This document shows positions 25,836 to 33,933 of a DNA stretch of 64,000 nt, in pieces. The notes beneath the pieces were generated by a model, which did no database searches, was not told the origin of the DNA, and was given only the letters and a program-made list of their open reading frames with translations. The position numbers and the translations under genes were made by a program. Position 1 is the first letter of the stretch, and each line of letters begins with the position of its first letter. Origin of the DNA: Acidimicrobiales bacterium (lineage in GTDB: Bacteria; Actinomycetota; Acidimicrobiia; Acidimicrobiales; Aldehydirespiratoraceae); NCBI GenBank assembly GCA_029263175.1, contig JAJCXZ010000084.1:1-64000 (forward strand), read 5' to 3'.

Positions 25836-26057
25836 TCATGCGGCGACGAAGATGCAGTCCTGGGGGCAGTCTTCTGCCGCATCCAGGACCGAGTCGAGAA
25901 GTTCGTCGGACACAATCGCTGCTTCGTTCGAGCCGAATCGTCGCCCCCCTACGTTGACGTAGGCAAGGCTGTCGGACTCGAGGGTGAACAGTTCGGGACA
26001 GGCGTCGACGCACACGCCAACCCCACAACAATCAGCGTGGTCGATCCACACTCGCAT
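25836..26057 (-). CDS. Ferredoxin (3Fe-4S or 4Fe-4S type)
   Basis: A 73-residue electron carrier. DCCGVGVCVDACPELF gives Cys10/11, Cys16 and Cys20, and CPQDCIFV supplies the C-terminal Cys. The compact single-cluster form is like ferredoxins that serve P450 or other oxygenases in actinobacteria. No redox partner is adjacent. It is an orphan in this position. Confidence 0.9.
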   Translation of the reverse strand: MRVWIDHADCCGVGVCVDACPELFTLESDSLAYVNVGGRRFGSNEAAIVSDELLDSVLDAAEDCPQDCIFVAA

Positions 26058-26174
26058 TGGATTCTCTCCTCAGTCGATGACTTGGTCGGATTCCTGTCCG
26101 TGTGAGCCACACGTCACACGTCAGCACTGAGGTTTGGTGCTTTTGGCCTATTCGAGAGAATCTCGTCCTGGCGG

Positions 26175-26813
26175 TCAGGCCGGCGCCACGATGGCGGTGA
26201 AATCGGTGGTCGACCGGAACACCACCGTGACCCAATGCTCTTTGACCGCGGTGGGGTCGCTGCCGATGGTCAGCGGTTCGTCCACCGGGGCAGTCAGCTG
26301 GATGGTCGAGGCGGTGGTGGTCATCTCGGCCTCGAGCCAGTCGACGTTGACGTTGGCCCACGCGCCGGGGAACGAGATGGTGACCACACCCTCGAGATAG
26401 GTGATCTGTTCGACCGCGGCCAACGGTGACATCGGATCCTGGAGTTCAGAAGCCGCGCTCGTGGTCCAGACACCGCCAGGAAGGCGCGTCCACGAGTCGG
26501 CACCAACGGCAACATGGTCTGAGACTTCGGGCTTCGTTGCGGTGAACGCGGCGTTGCCGTCGATATGGCGCCCGACCACGTGGCGCACGATTCCGTCTTC
26601 GTTCTCGAGTGTGATCTCGAACTCGTAGCGGCCGCTCAGTGCCCGAAGCGTGTCGTCGAAGTCGCCGGCGGCGGTGACGGCTGCAGTCTGGTCGTCGATG
26701 GTCGTGGTTGGCTCCCCGACAAGGGAGGCGCCATCCGCGGCGCAACTGCTCGCCAGCGCGATCGCCGAGGCGACAACAAGGGCCGAGAGTTGCATGGGCG
26801 TGAATCGGATCAC
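26175..26813 (-). CDS. Putative lipoprotein (LppX/LprG-like organisation)
   Basis: About 212 residues from the GTG at 26813, preceded by AAGGTGA, or 206 from ATG 26795. MQLSALVVASAIALASSCAADG is a lipoprotein-type signal with Cys at the cleavage site. The body has a beta-rich order (FDDTLRALSGRYEFEITLENEDGIV ... HVVGRHIDGNAAFTATKPEVSDHVAVGADSW in parts) that recalls the LppX/LprG lipid-binding fold. That is weak similarity judged by eye. It is divergent from the operon at 27071. Confidence 0.65.
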   Translation of the reverse strand: MIRFTPMQLSALVVASAIALASSCAADGASLVGEPTTTIDDQTAAVTAAGDFDDTLRALSGRYEFEITLENEDGIVRHVVGRHIDGNAAFTATKPEVSDHVAVGADSWTRLPGGVWTTSAASELQDPMSPLAAVEQITYLEGVVTISFPGAWANVNVDWLEAEMTTTASTIQLTAPVDEPLTIGSDPTAVKEHWVTVVFRSTTDFTAIVAPA

Positions 26814-27000
26814 CGGGTCACCTTCTGGACTCGTGAAGTGGGGGATTGACGAGTTCTTTCCTACACGATGCAGGGGCCACCTCAGGTTTGGTATGAGCCA
26901 CTCACGCACGGTGAGATTGTATATTTCGGTTCTGTGACACTGTTTCGGACGTATTACGAGAAAGAAATCGGAGTCCTGGGTCTTTTTTCTCATTTTTTCC

Positions 27001-27031
27001 AAACCGCGCGCCGAAGTAGTGGCGTGTACAG
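27001..27031 (+). promoter_or_regulatory. Putative ECF-sigma promoter for the ApbE/FRD operon
   Basis: AAACC (27001-27005), 18 nt, GTGTACAG (27024-27031). The same spacing and sequence occur at 33901 (AAACC-N18-GTGTACAG) before the ECF sigma gene and at 30544 (AAACC-N18-GTGT). The upstream stretch 26830-27000 is AT-rich for this genome. Confidence 0.55.
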
Positions 27032-27070
27032 GTTGCGTCGGGCGCGGCACTGGAACTATTGGGATCATCG

Positions 27071-27523
27071 ATGAGAACTGCGGAGAAGAATCTCGACATA
27101 CAGTTGCCACTCAGCGTGGTCGAAGCGGATCTACCGCTCGATTGCGAGACGGTGACCGTGATGGTCGACGCCGAGTGGTATGTCGCCAGTGGCGCGGAAG
27201 CGCTCGCGGCTCTGCTTGATCTACCGGTCCGAGAAGTCCACCATGCGCCAATCGGCGCGGTGATCCACGTGGACGACATCAGTCACTCGCCTCTGGAACT
27301 TTGGCGAACGGGTGATGAGGTGGTTCTGAGGTTCCGTCACCGAACGCATGGCTACGTTCGGCTTGCCGTCTCCGTTTCACCTTCGCGGTGGCTCGCCGAC
27401 TGCTGGAACCTGCGACTCCGAGCTGTCGAGGCCGACATCTTGGAACTCGCCTATGGAGGGATGGACTTCGGTCCGCACGCGCTACAGGGCGAATACCGAG
27501 TGGCAGAACACCTGTCGCAATGA
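27071..27523 (+). CDS. Uncharacterised 150-residue protein
   Basis: MRTAEKNLDIQLPLSVVEAD starts a soluble alpha/beta-looking protein with AEWYVASGAEALAALLDLPV, LELWRTGDEVVLRFRHRTHG and the Cys/Trp-containing WLADCWNLRLRAVEADILEL. No signal peptide or known motif is seen. It is the first gene of the operon that runs to 30503 and sits just after the ECF-like promoter. Function unknown. Confidence 0.6.
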   Translation: MRTAEKNLDIQLPLSVVEADLPLDCETVTVMVDAEWYVASGAEALAALLDLPVREVHHAPIGAVIHVDDISHSPLELWRTGDEVVLRFRHRTHGYVRLAVSVSPSRWLADCWNLRLRAVEADILELAYGGMDFGPHALQGEYRVAEHLSQ

Positions 27524-27543
27524 CCCCCCTTTTCGGAGCATTC

Positions 27544-28164
27544 ATGAAACACGCAAAGACACTCGCCATTTCAGTGGCAGTAGTTGTTGTGACGTCAGCG
27601 ATCGCGTTGGTGATGAACATCGGCATTCTTCAAGCAACAGCCGGGTCAGATGGCAACGACGGCGCGGGAGAATGGGCCGCTGAGCCCACTGTCCTCGCAA
27701 TCGAAGCCGGTGCACTGCCCAGCAACGCCACATCGACAAGCGCGGCCGCCGCCGAGCGGTCCGCGCCGTCACCGACCGCAGCTCCCGCGACTGCCGCTCC
27801 GGCTACTGCGGCGCCATCGACCGCGGCGCCGTCCACAGCGGCGCCCTCGACCGCTGCGCCATCGACGGCCGCACCGACCACGGCCCCATCTACGACAGCG
27901 CCCGAGTCCACCACCACTGTCACCGACGAGCCGGCCTCGACCACCACCTACCACACCTACACGGTCGGCAGCGCCGGCGAGGTCGTCATCGCCAACCATG
28001 GTTCTTCGCTCGAGTTCTGGGCGGCCTACCCGGCCCCGGGCTGGGAGTACGGCGTGGAAGACGCCATCGGCAGAGAGATCAAGGTCAAGTTCCGGGGCAA
28101 CGGCGAAATCGAATGGAAGGCCCAGCTCGAGGACAGCGGGATCGAGATCGAGATGGAGAACTGA
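27544..28164 (+). CDS. Membrane-anchored protein with Ala/Pro/Thr linker and C-terminal beta domain
   Basis: A 206-residue protein. A hydrophobic segment (ISVAVVVVTSAIALVMNIGIL) near the N-terminus is followed by a long PATAAPST-type linker (about residues 75-130). The C-terminal 65 residues (VGSAGEVVIANHGSSLEFW ... REIKVKFRGNGEIEWKAQLED) resemble the C-terminal domain of the presumed anti-sigma protein at 34542. ATG 27544 is preceded by GGAG. The ATG at 27520 overlaps the upstream stop and is an alternative. Confidence 0.65.
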   Translation: MKHAKTLAISVAVVVVTSAIALVMNIGILQATAGSDGNDGAGEWAAEPTVLAIEAGALPSNATSTSAAAAERSAPSPTAAPATAAPATAAPSTAAPSTAAPSTAAPSTAAPTTAPSTTAPESTTTVTDEPASTTTYHTYTVGSAGEVVIANHGSSLEFWAAYPAPGWEYGVEDAIGREIKVKFRGNGEIEWKAQLEDSGIEIEMEN

Positions 28165-28943
28165 TGACCGATCACGCTGAACGTCTCGCCAAGCTCCAAC
28201 TGCGCCAGGCCAAGCGGGCGGCTCAACCTGTCACTCAGGCGCCGATCCAACAACCTGCACCCGTGCCGGCTCAGCCGGTTGTGCAGAACCCAGTGGCGGC
28301 GGTTGCTCCAGTGCAACCCGTCGCCCAGGTTGCTGCACAACCGGTGGCAGCGGCTCGACCCGCTCGCGCCGAGCGCCCGACACGAAAGAAGCGTCCCCAC
28401 GCCGCGGCTCCAGCCCGCATCATCGTCACCGCACTGGCGGCGTCGATCTTTGTGATGCTGATGTCGTTCATGGGCCCGTTCGCCAAGCTGAACGAGACCG
28501 AGGGCGCCAGCGCGGCGGGAGACTCCACGCCGCAGCCGATCGTCGTGGAGATCCGTCGTGAAGTCGCCGCGGCTCCGCCTGATCCGTCGCTCGGCCTCCC
28601 CGGTCATCTCGACGTGAACGGTGAGCCCATCGACCTGGCGTTCATCGAGGCGTTCCACGAGGACGAAGATGTCGCCATCGTCACCGGCGGACCTGTGCCG
28701 ACCACGGCAGCTCCGGTTGCTGCAGCAGCGCCGGCCGCAGCCGCTCCGGCCGCCGCGGCTCCCGCGGCTCCCGCCCCGACCGCGGCCCCGGCGGCTCCCG
28801 CCCCGGCCCCCGACCCGGCGGCTCCCGCCGTCACCGCGGCCCCGGCGGCTCCCGCCCCGACCGCGGCACCGGCCACCACGGCACCGCCCCCTCCCGCTCC
28901 CGCCCCCGATGCCCCACCGCCTCGCACAGAAGCCAGTGGTTGA
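28164..28943 (+). CDS. Ala/Pro-rich single-pass membrane protein
   Basis: A 259-residue protein. The cytoplasmic half is Ala/Gln/Pro-rich with the basic patch RPTRKKRPH, one transmembrane segment follows (RIIVTALAASIFVMLMSFM), and then an extracellular part with VDVNGEPIDLAFIEAF-like sequence and a tail made of AAPAP repeats. It overlaps the end of the previous gene (TGATG). Low complexity limits inference. The ApbE/FRD neighbours suggest a role in the same membrane redox complex. Confidence 0.55.
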   Translation: MTDHAERLAKLQLRQAKRAAQPVTQAPIQQPAPVPAQPVVQNPVAAVAPVQPVAQVAAQPVAAARPARAERPTRKKRPHAAAPARIIVTALAASIFVMLMSFMGPFAKLNETEGASAAGDSTPQPIVVEIRREVAAAPPDPSLGLPGHLDVNGEPIDLAFIEAFHEDEDVAIVTGGPVPTTAAPVAAAAPAAAAPAAAAPAAPAPTAAPAAPAPAPDPAAPAVTAAPAAPAPTAAPATTAPPPPAPAPDAPPPRTEASG

Positions 28944-29913
28944 TCTTCTGAGCGCTCCGCTCGACGTCACGTTTCATGCGATGGGTTCGGCTTGCCGGAT
29001 CCTGGTTGCCGGTGATGACAGCAACCTGAACAAGAGTGAGCTGGTCGACCGGCTCCGGTCTCGTCTCGAAGAACTCGAGGCGGCCTGGAGTCGGTTCCGT
29101 CCCTCCTCGGAGATCTCGGTCCTGAACGAGGGAGCCGGCCTCCCGGTCCTGATCGGGGCTGACACCATGCGACTGGTGGTCCACGCCGAGGCCGCCTGGC
29201 GGCTGACGCACGGTTGGTTCGATCCGCTGATGCTCGCCGAGCTCATCGACCTCGGGTACGACCGGGATCATCACGACCTCCCGGCTGCCACCCCGTGGCA
29301 AACCGGTGTCTCCCACTTCGAGGCCGACGCCGTACGTGGCCAGCGGGTCTCGCGTATGCCGGAGCTCGAGATCGACCAACCCGTCGGCCTCGTCTCGATC
29401 CCGGCGGGCACAACCTTTGACCCTGGCGGGCTTGGCAAGGGCTTGGCGGCCGACATGCTCGCCGAAGAGTGTGAAGACCACGGGGTCGAGGGGATCCTCG
29501 TCGATCTCGGCGGCGATGTTCGTATGTCGGGCACGTGGTACGGCAGCGAGCTGTGGCCTGCCATCGTCGGGCACCCCGAGGATCGCAACCGTGACCTCGC
29601 CGAATTGCGCATCGCCGGCGGTGGGCTGGCCACCAGCAGCCGGTTACAGCGCCGGTGGCAGGGCGAAAACGGACCCGTGCATCACCTGCTCGATCCATCT
29701 ACGGCAGCGCCTGCTGAGTCCGATGTCGTCGCCGTCACGGTCCACGCGGGGGCGGCATGGTTTGCCGAAGCGATTGCCAAGGCAGTGCTCGTCGCCGGTC
29801 GCGAGGCCGGTGCCGCATTGATCGAGGAGTCTCAGACCGCGGGCATGATTGTCGATATCAATGGAAAGGTCGACGTCGTCGGCCCTCTTGATGTCCGGAG
29901 TCTCACCCCATGA
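28936..29913 (+). CDS. apbE: FAD:protein FMN transferase
   Basis: It covalently attaches FMN from FAD to a Thr/Ser of a target protein. The 325-residue product has MGSACRILVAG at the N-terminus, SRFRPSSEISVLNEGAG, FDPGGLGKGLAADMLAEE (Mg/FAD-binding) and VDLGGDVRMSG, all characteristic. GTG 28936 (VVDLLSAPLDVTFHAMGS) overlaps the upstream stop. It is followed directly by a ferric-reductase-like membrane protein, a known partnership in flavin-based extracytoplasmic electron transfer. The flavin acceptor (FMN_bind) is not seen in the window. Confidence 0.93.
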   Translation: MVDLLSAPLDVTFHAMGSACRILVAGDDSNLNKSELVDRLRSRLEELEAAWSRFRPSSEISVLNEGAGLPVLIGADTMRLVVHAEAAWRLTHGWFDPLMLAELIDLGYDRDHHDLPAATPWQTGVSHFEADAVRGQRVSRMPELEIDQPVGLVSIPAGTTFDPGGLGKGLAADMLAEECEDHGVEGILVDLGGDVRMSGTWYGSELWPAIVGHPEDRNRDLAELRIAGGGLATSSRLQRRWQGENGPVHHLLDPSTAAPAESDVVAVTVHAGAAWFAEAIAKAVLVAGREAGAALIEESQTAGMIVDINGKVDVVGPLDVRSLTP

Positions 29914-30503
29914 ACGAGCAGATCTGGTGGTATGCCGCTCGTAGCAGCGGCATCGTCGCCTGGGTCCTGATCACGGCATCGATCGTGTGGGGGCTCAGCC
30001 TTTCCACACGCATCACCGGTCAGAGCCCGACCCCTGCGTGGCTTCTCGACCTCCATCGCTATCTCGGTGGCTCATCGGTGATCTTCACCGCCATCCATCT
30101 CGGCAGCCTGGTCGCCGATTCGTGGGTGTACTTCGGCTGGCTCGAGATCTTTGTCCCCTTCTATTACACGCCGAACTACCCCACTGATGTCGCGGGCCAG
30201 TTCGAAGTCGGAATCGGCGTCTTGGCGTTCTATTTCATGGTGGCGATCCAACTGACATCGCTGATGATGCGCAAGCTGCCACGAAAGCTGTGGCGCTGGG
30301 TTCACTGGTCGAGTTGGCCACTGTTCTTTCTGGCCACGTACCACGGCCTGTATTCCGGTACCGATGTGAAGAACCCGCTCTACCGATACGCGGCGATCGC
30401 CAGCGTATGCGCCGTGTTTTTCCTGTCGATGGTGAGGTTCCTTGCCCCGAGTAAGGCTCGGCGCAAGGCAGCTCGGGCTACGCCGACCTCCGTCTCCGTC
30501 TGA
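29910..30503 (+). CDS. Ferric reductase-like transmembrane protein
   Basis: A 197-residue membrane protein with five to six helices. Two His pairs, His49/His63 (LHRYLGGSS ... AIHL) and His132/His145 (WRWVHWS ... TYHGLY), fit the bis-heme arrangement of the FRD/MsrQ-like family. It probably moves electrons across the membrane. It overlaps the apbE stop by 4 nt, so the two are likely expressed as one unit. The C-terminus is basic (KARRKAARA). Confidence 0.88.
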   Translation: MNEQIWWYAARSSGIVAWVLITASIVWGLSLSTRITGQSPTPAWLLDLHRYLGGSSVIFTAIHLGSLVADSWVYFGWLEIFVPFYYTPNYPTDVAGQFEVGIGVLAFYFMVAIQLTSLMMRKLPRKLWRWVHWSSWPLFFLATYHGLYSGTDVKNPLYRYAAIASVCAVFFLSMVRFLAPSKARRKAARATPTSVSV

Positions 30504-30543
30504 ACCAGAGGTCAGGCCAGGTTGCTCTCCAGGCCACTTGGCC

Positions 30544-30570
30544 AAACCTTTTGGGCCCGTTGCGTCGTGT
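30544..30570 (+). promoter_or_regulatory. Putative ECF-sigma promoter
   Basis: AAACC (30544-30548), 18 nt, GTGT (30567-30570); the block CGTCGTGT is the same as at 33920-33927. It precedes the acidic secreted protein at 30647. Confidence 0.5.
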
Positions 30571-30646
30571 GACCAGCGATGAACCCAACGTGGATATCAA
30601 CACTCGGCGCACCGAACCCGGCGCCAGTTCACCGAAAGGCACTGAA

Positions 30647-31171
30647 GTGACCTCCTCCAATACCAACCGCATCGTTCTGGGGAGCGCCACTGCAGCGCTC
30701 GCCCTCGGTGTGACCACTCCGGCATTTGCAGGCCCCGACGGCGACGACCACGTGGTCGATGCCGAACCGGCGTACGTCGCCGAGGTGGCGCACGCGAAGA
30801 CGATGGACGAGATCGCCTCGATCGATCCCGACGACTCGTTCTCGACCCCGGCTGCCGACGTGGCTCCTGCCGTCGAGGACGACGACGCTGACGACACGGT
30901 TGTCACCGACGACACCGTCATCTCCGAGGACACGACGGTCACCGAAGACACGACCGTGACTGAAGACACCGCCGTTTCCGAGGACACGACCATGACTGAA
31001 GACACCGTCATGTCCGAAGACACCGTCATGTCCGAAGACAGCACCGACACCGCTGACTCGGTCGACAGTGTCGATGATGACTCTGACGATGATGACTCCG
31101 ATTCGGTCGATTCCGATGATGATGCCGACGACGACTCCGACGACAGCTCGGACAGCGACAGCGGCGGCTGA
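30647..31171 (+). CDS. Secreted highly acidic repeat protein
   Basis: A 174-residue protein. The GTG at 30647 is preceded by AAAGG. A signal peptide with cleavage after AFA (TTPAFA/GP) leads to a mature protein that is almost all Asp, Glu, Ser, Thr and Val. The centre has seven 6-residue repeats (about EDTTVT). The end is DDDSDDSSDSDSG-type. It may bind divalent cations or be unstructured. Regulated by a putative ECF promoter. No known family is recognised. Confidence 0.7.
   Translation: MTSSNTNRIVLGSATAALALGVTTPAFAGPDGDDHVVDAEPAYVAEVAHAKTMDEIASIDPDDSFSTPAADVAPAVEDDDADDTVVTDDTVISEDTTVTEDTTVTEDTAVSEDTTMTEDTVMSEDTVMSEDSTDTADSVDSVDDDSDDDDSDSVDSDDDADDDSDDSSDSDSGG
30911..31036 (+). repeat. 18-bp tandem repeat, seven copies
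   Basis: Units start at 30911, 30929, 30947, 30965, 30983, 31001 and 31019. Each encodes a hexapeptide of the type DTxxxE. Units at 31001 and 31019 are almost identical. Confidence 0.9.
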
Positions 31172-31242
31172 ATCTGACCAGACTTCCAACACCTGATCAC
31201 GGCGTTCCCGCCCTTGAGCATCTGCTCGGGGAGGGGGCGCCG

Positions 31243-32391
31243 TTGGTCGTTGCGGAGGCTTACGCTCCCTTCGACGTCACTGTCGAAAGCTTGCGGGTCT
31301 CCCAGGTTCGCTACGTTCCGGGCCGCTCGGTGACGACAGAGTTCCGTGCCACTCTGCGCTGGCCGGACGGAACAAAGACCACCGATACGGTTGGTGCATC
31401 GAGCGGCCGCCAGCTCGCGGGGCCCGTCGCCGTGGTCGAGCGGGCCGGTGCCGAGATCGCGATCTGGCGCTACCCCCACGATCCGGAGCTCCCGGGGCTG
31501 CCGCAGGTCAGCGATCCTGATCGCCTGCGTTCGACCCTCGAAGAAATCGGGATCGAGCCGGCACCCGTTCACCTTCGGCGTCGGTCGTATCGGGCAACGC
31601 GGCGAGCCGCGCTCGAGGTCACGACAGGCAAGGCCCACCTCTACATGAAGGTGCTCCGGCCCTCGAAAGCCCGGCGGGTACACGAGCTGCATCGTGAGCT
31701 CTCGCCGGTGTTGCCCGTTCCCCGCAGCCACGGCTGGTTGGAGAAGGGTGGGGTCATCTTTCTCGAAGCGATGGAGGGTCGACCGATCCGGCGATTGATC
31801 GAAGACGGTCTGCCTGTGCCCGATTCCAGCCGACTCCTGGCGCTCCTGGACTCATTCCCGGCTCCCGCCGCACACCATGTTCGGGTGGCTGATCCCGTGG
31901 ATCGGGTCCCGGAGCACGTTCGGTTCCTTTCGACCCTGCTGCCCGAAGCCGCTGACCGGATGGCCCCTCTGCTCGAGCAAATCGTGGTCGACGAGGATGC
32001 CGACGACCGGCTGATCCATGGCGACTTCCACACGATGCAATTGCTCACCGTCGACGGCGACATTTCGGGTCTCGTCGACATCGACACGATTGGCATCGGT
32101 GCCCATGCGACCGACCTCGCCGCCTACCTCGGTCAGGTCTCGGTGTTGGCTCGCTCCGGGAGCGCCGGTCCGGCGTTCCGCGCTCACGGCCGGGCGTCGT
32201 TGGCCCGCTTCGATGAGCGCGTCGAGCCGTCGTCGTTGCGGCTTCGAGCAGCAGCTCACGTCCTCGGGCTCGCCACCGGGCCGTTTCGTGTCCAGGAGGC
32301 GGCGTGGCCAGCAAACACCCTCGACCGGATCGACCTCGTCGAGCGATGGGTTGCGAGCGCGAAAAACTCCGACCCGGCGGTCTTCAGCTGA
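31243..32391 (+). CDS. APH-like phosphotransferase family protein
   Basis: A 382-residue kinase-like protein (aminoglycoside/choline phosphotransferase fold). The catalytic loop is LIHGDFHTMQLL and the metal-binding segment is GLVDIDTIGIG. In most relatives the loop is HGDxxxxN; here the Asn position is Gln. The N-lobe (VRYVPGRSVTTEFRATL) resembles other actinobacterial kinases of unknown substrate. The TTG at 31243 follows a GGGGAGGGGG Shine-Dalgarno, though similarity may continue upstream to a CTG at 31174. Confidence 0.75.
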   Translation: MVVAEAYAPFDVTVESLRVSQVRYVPGRSVTTEFRATLRWPDGTKTTDTVGASSGRQLAGPVAVVERAGAEIAIWRYPHDPELPGLPQVSDPDRLRSTLEEIGIEPAPVHLRRRSYRATRRAALEVTTGKAHLYMKVLRPSKARRVHELHRELSPVLPVPRSHGWLEKGGVIFLEAMEGRPIRRLIEDGLPVPDSSRLLALLDSFPAPAAHHVRVADPVDRVPEHVRFLSTLLPEAADRMAPLLEQIVVDEDADDRLIHGDFHTMQLLTVDGDISGLVDIDTIGIGAHATDLAAYLGQVSVLARSGSAGPAFRAHGRASLARFDERVEPSSLRLRAAAHVLGLATGPFRVQEAAWPANTLDRIDLVERWVASAKNSDPAVFS

Positions 32392-32412
32392 ATCGTGCCG
32401 ATGCGGCAGGAA

Positions 32413-33156
32413 TCAGGTTTCGGGTTCGAACCGGTAGCCGACGCCCCACAGGGTGTCGATCGGGCTGAGATCGGATCCTTCGACCTTCAGCTTTGACCGG
32501 AGGCGACGCACGTGTTCGGTGACCGTGGCTTCGCCGACCCAGCCCGTTTCCGCGGCCCAAACGGCCTGAAGGAGCTGCGGCTTGCTGAGCACCTGGCGGG
32601 GGTTGCGGATGAAGAACGCGAGGAGGTCGAACTCGCGAGGGCGCAATGAGACCTCGGCGTCACCGAGGTTGACGCGCCGAGAGGTGAAGTCCACGGCCAG
32701 CGGAACGCCCGCAAGTGTGCCTTCGAACAGATCGGTGACCGGAGCAAGGTTGCCCGGTGTGTGCTGGGTGCGCTCGAGCAACCGGCGAGCCCGCACGGCG
32801 AGCTCACGCGATGAGAACGGCTTGGTGACGTAGTCGTCGGCGCCCATCTCGAGGCCCAGCACTCGGTCGGACTCGCTTCCGAGACCGGAGAGCAGAATGA
32901 CGGGCGGGCCGTTTTGCGCGGCAACGCGGCGCAGAACCTCGAAGCCTGACAACCCGGGGAGTTCGAGGTCGAGAACGATCAGATCGGGCGAGACCGTGCG
33001 GAGTGCTTCGAGTGCCGCATTGCCATCGGCCGCGGTGACCGCCTCGAAACCTTCGGCTTGCATACGCCCGCTCACACCATCACGAACGGCAGCTTCGTCG
33101 TCAACGACAAGGACCACCGCTGCGGGTTGTGATTGGGGTACTTCGACCGCCGCCAT
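32413..33156 (-). CDS. OmpR-type response regulator
   Basis: A 247-residue two-component regulator. The receiver domain has VVDDE, phospho-acceptor Asp in LIVLDLELPG and Lys in YVTKPFSSREL. The C-terminal winged helix has SLRPREFDLLAFFIRNP, and VTEHVRRLRSKL is the recognition region. AAGGA precedes the ATG. The hybrid kinase at 35337-36851 is a candidate partner. Its divergent neighbour is the acidic lipoprotein at 33358. Confidence 0.9.
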   Translation of the reverse strand: MAAVEVPQSQPAAVVLVVDDEAAVRDGVSGRMQAEGFEAVTAADGNAALEALRTVSPDLIVLDLELPGLSGFEVLRRVAAQNGPPVILLSGLGSESDRVLGLEMGADDYVTKPFSSRELAVRARRLLERTQHTPGNLAPVTDLFEGTLAGVPLAVDFTSRRVNLGDAEVSLRPREFDLLAFFIRNPRQVLSKPQLLQAVWAAETGWVGEATVTEHVRRLRSKLKVEGSDLSPIDTLWGVGYRFEPET

Positions 33157-33204
33157 ACCGGGTCCTTACTTACCAGAGATCAGAGGAAGTTGCATGCATC
33201 GGTA

Positions 33205-33219
33205 ACTACTGAGAGTAGT
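33205..33219. promoter_or_regulatory. Candidate operator palindrome
   Basis: ACTACT-GAG-AGTAGT is a perfect inverted repeat in the space between the divergent response regulator and acidic lipoprotein genes. A second short palindrome (TGCATGCA, 33191-33198) lies next to it. Confidence 0.3.
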
Positions 33220-33357
33220 GAGAATCACCGCGGACAAGCAATGATGCTTACGGACTGTATTCAATTCGCAACACTAGGAGTGGTTTCTCATGAGTTTCCA
33301 AACGAATCTCCTGGGGGTGTTGTCAAAACGGTGCGAATCATGGTCCAGACTGGTCAG

Positions 33358-33882
33358 ATGCAGTTGCATCGATTTTCCCCCCTCCTGCTCGTATTCACCC
33401 TGATGCTGTCGGCCTGTAGCGGCGACAGTGATGACGATTCGACGCCATCCACCGATGATCAGATCCAAGACGATGGCTTCGCTCCGTCCGATGAGGTCGA
33501 GCTCGACGAAGACGCCGACGACGAAGAGGGCACCGAGGATGATGGAGGCACCGACGCCGACGACGGTGGTGACGAGGCGATAGAAGATGACGGAGACGGC
33601 ATCGACGAAGCCGGCATCGACCTCGACCCCGTCGCGGTAACCGCTGCCATTACCGAGATGGTCGACGACGCCAACGCTGATGGCGATGTGACCGGCGATG
33701 AGATCAGTGAGATCCTCATGGTCGCTTCTGATACGCCGGAGTCCCAAGCCGACTGCGAAGGCGCGATTCTCGCCGAGCTCGGCGTCACTGATCCCACCGA
33801 CCTCGATCAGCTCCGCGAAGCAGCGGCGGCAATGACCGAAGACCAACGTGCCGCGCTCACGGTCTGCATCGCTGGCGGGTAA
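33358..33882 (+). CDS. Acidic lipoprotein
   Basis: A 174-residue protein. MQLHRFSPLLLVFTLMLSAC is a clear lipoprotein signal. The mature N-terminal half is Asp/Glu-rich. The C-terminal half is a small helical domain (VAVTAAITEMVDDANADGDV, EAAAAMTEDQRAALTVC) with two Cys residues that could form a disulfide. An upstream ATG at 33340 is possible. I do not recognise the family. Confidence 0.7.
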   Translation: MQLHRFSPLLLVFTLMLSACSGDSDDDSTPSTDDQIQDDGFAPSDEVELDEDADDEEGTEDDGGTDADDGGDEAIEDDGDGIDEAGIDLDPVAVTAAITEMVDDANADGDVTGDEISEILMVASDTPESQADCEGAILAELGVTDPTDLDQLREAAAAMTEDQRAALTVCIAGG

Positions 33883-33900
33883 ACCGGGGTCCTGGGGCCC

Positions 33901-33931
33901 AAACCTCACAAGGTCGCGGCGTCGTGTACAG
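33901..33931 (+). promoter_or_regulatory. Putative ECF-sigma promoter (autoregulation)
   Basis: AAACC (33901-33905), 18 nt, GTGTACAG (33924-33931), immediately upstream of the sigma factor gene. It matches the sites at 27001 and 30544. Confidence 0.6.
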
Positions 33932-33933
33932 AC

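Noticed and set aside
26153-26165. CGAGA-GAA-TCTCG hairpin as terminator of the minus-strand lipoprotein
   Set aside because: Only 5 bp and no U-tract on the transcribed side; too weak to call.
27071-27523. FMN_bind-type acceptor site in the first ApbE-operon protein (ASGAEA)
   Set aside because: The SGA is not followed by Thr or Ser and the surrounding sequence does not match the domain.
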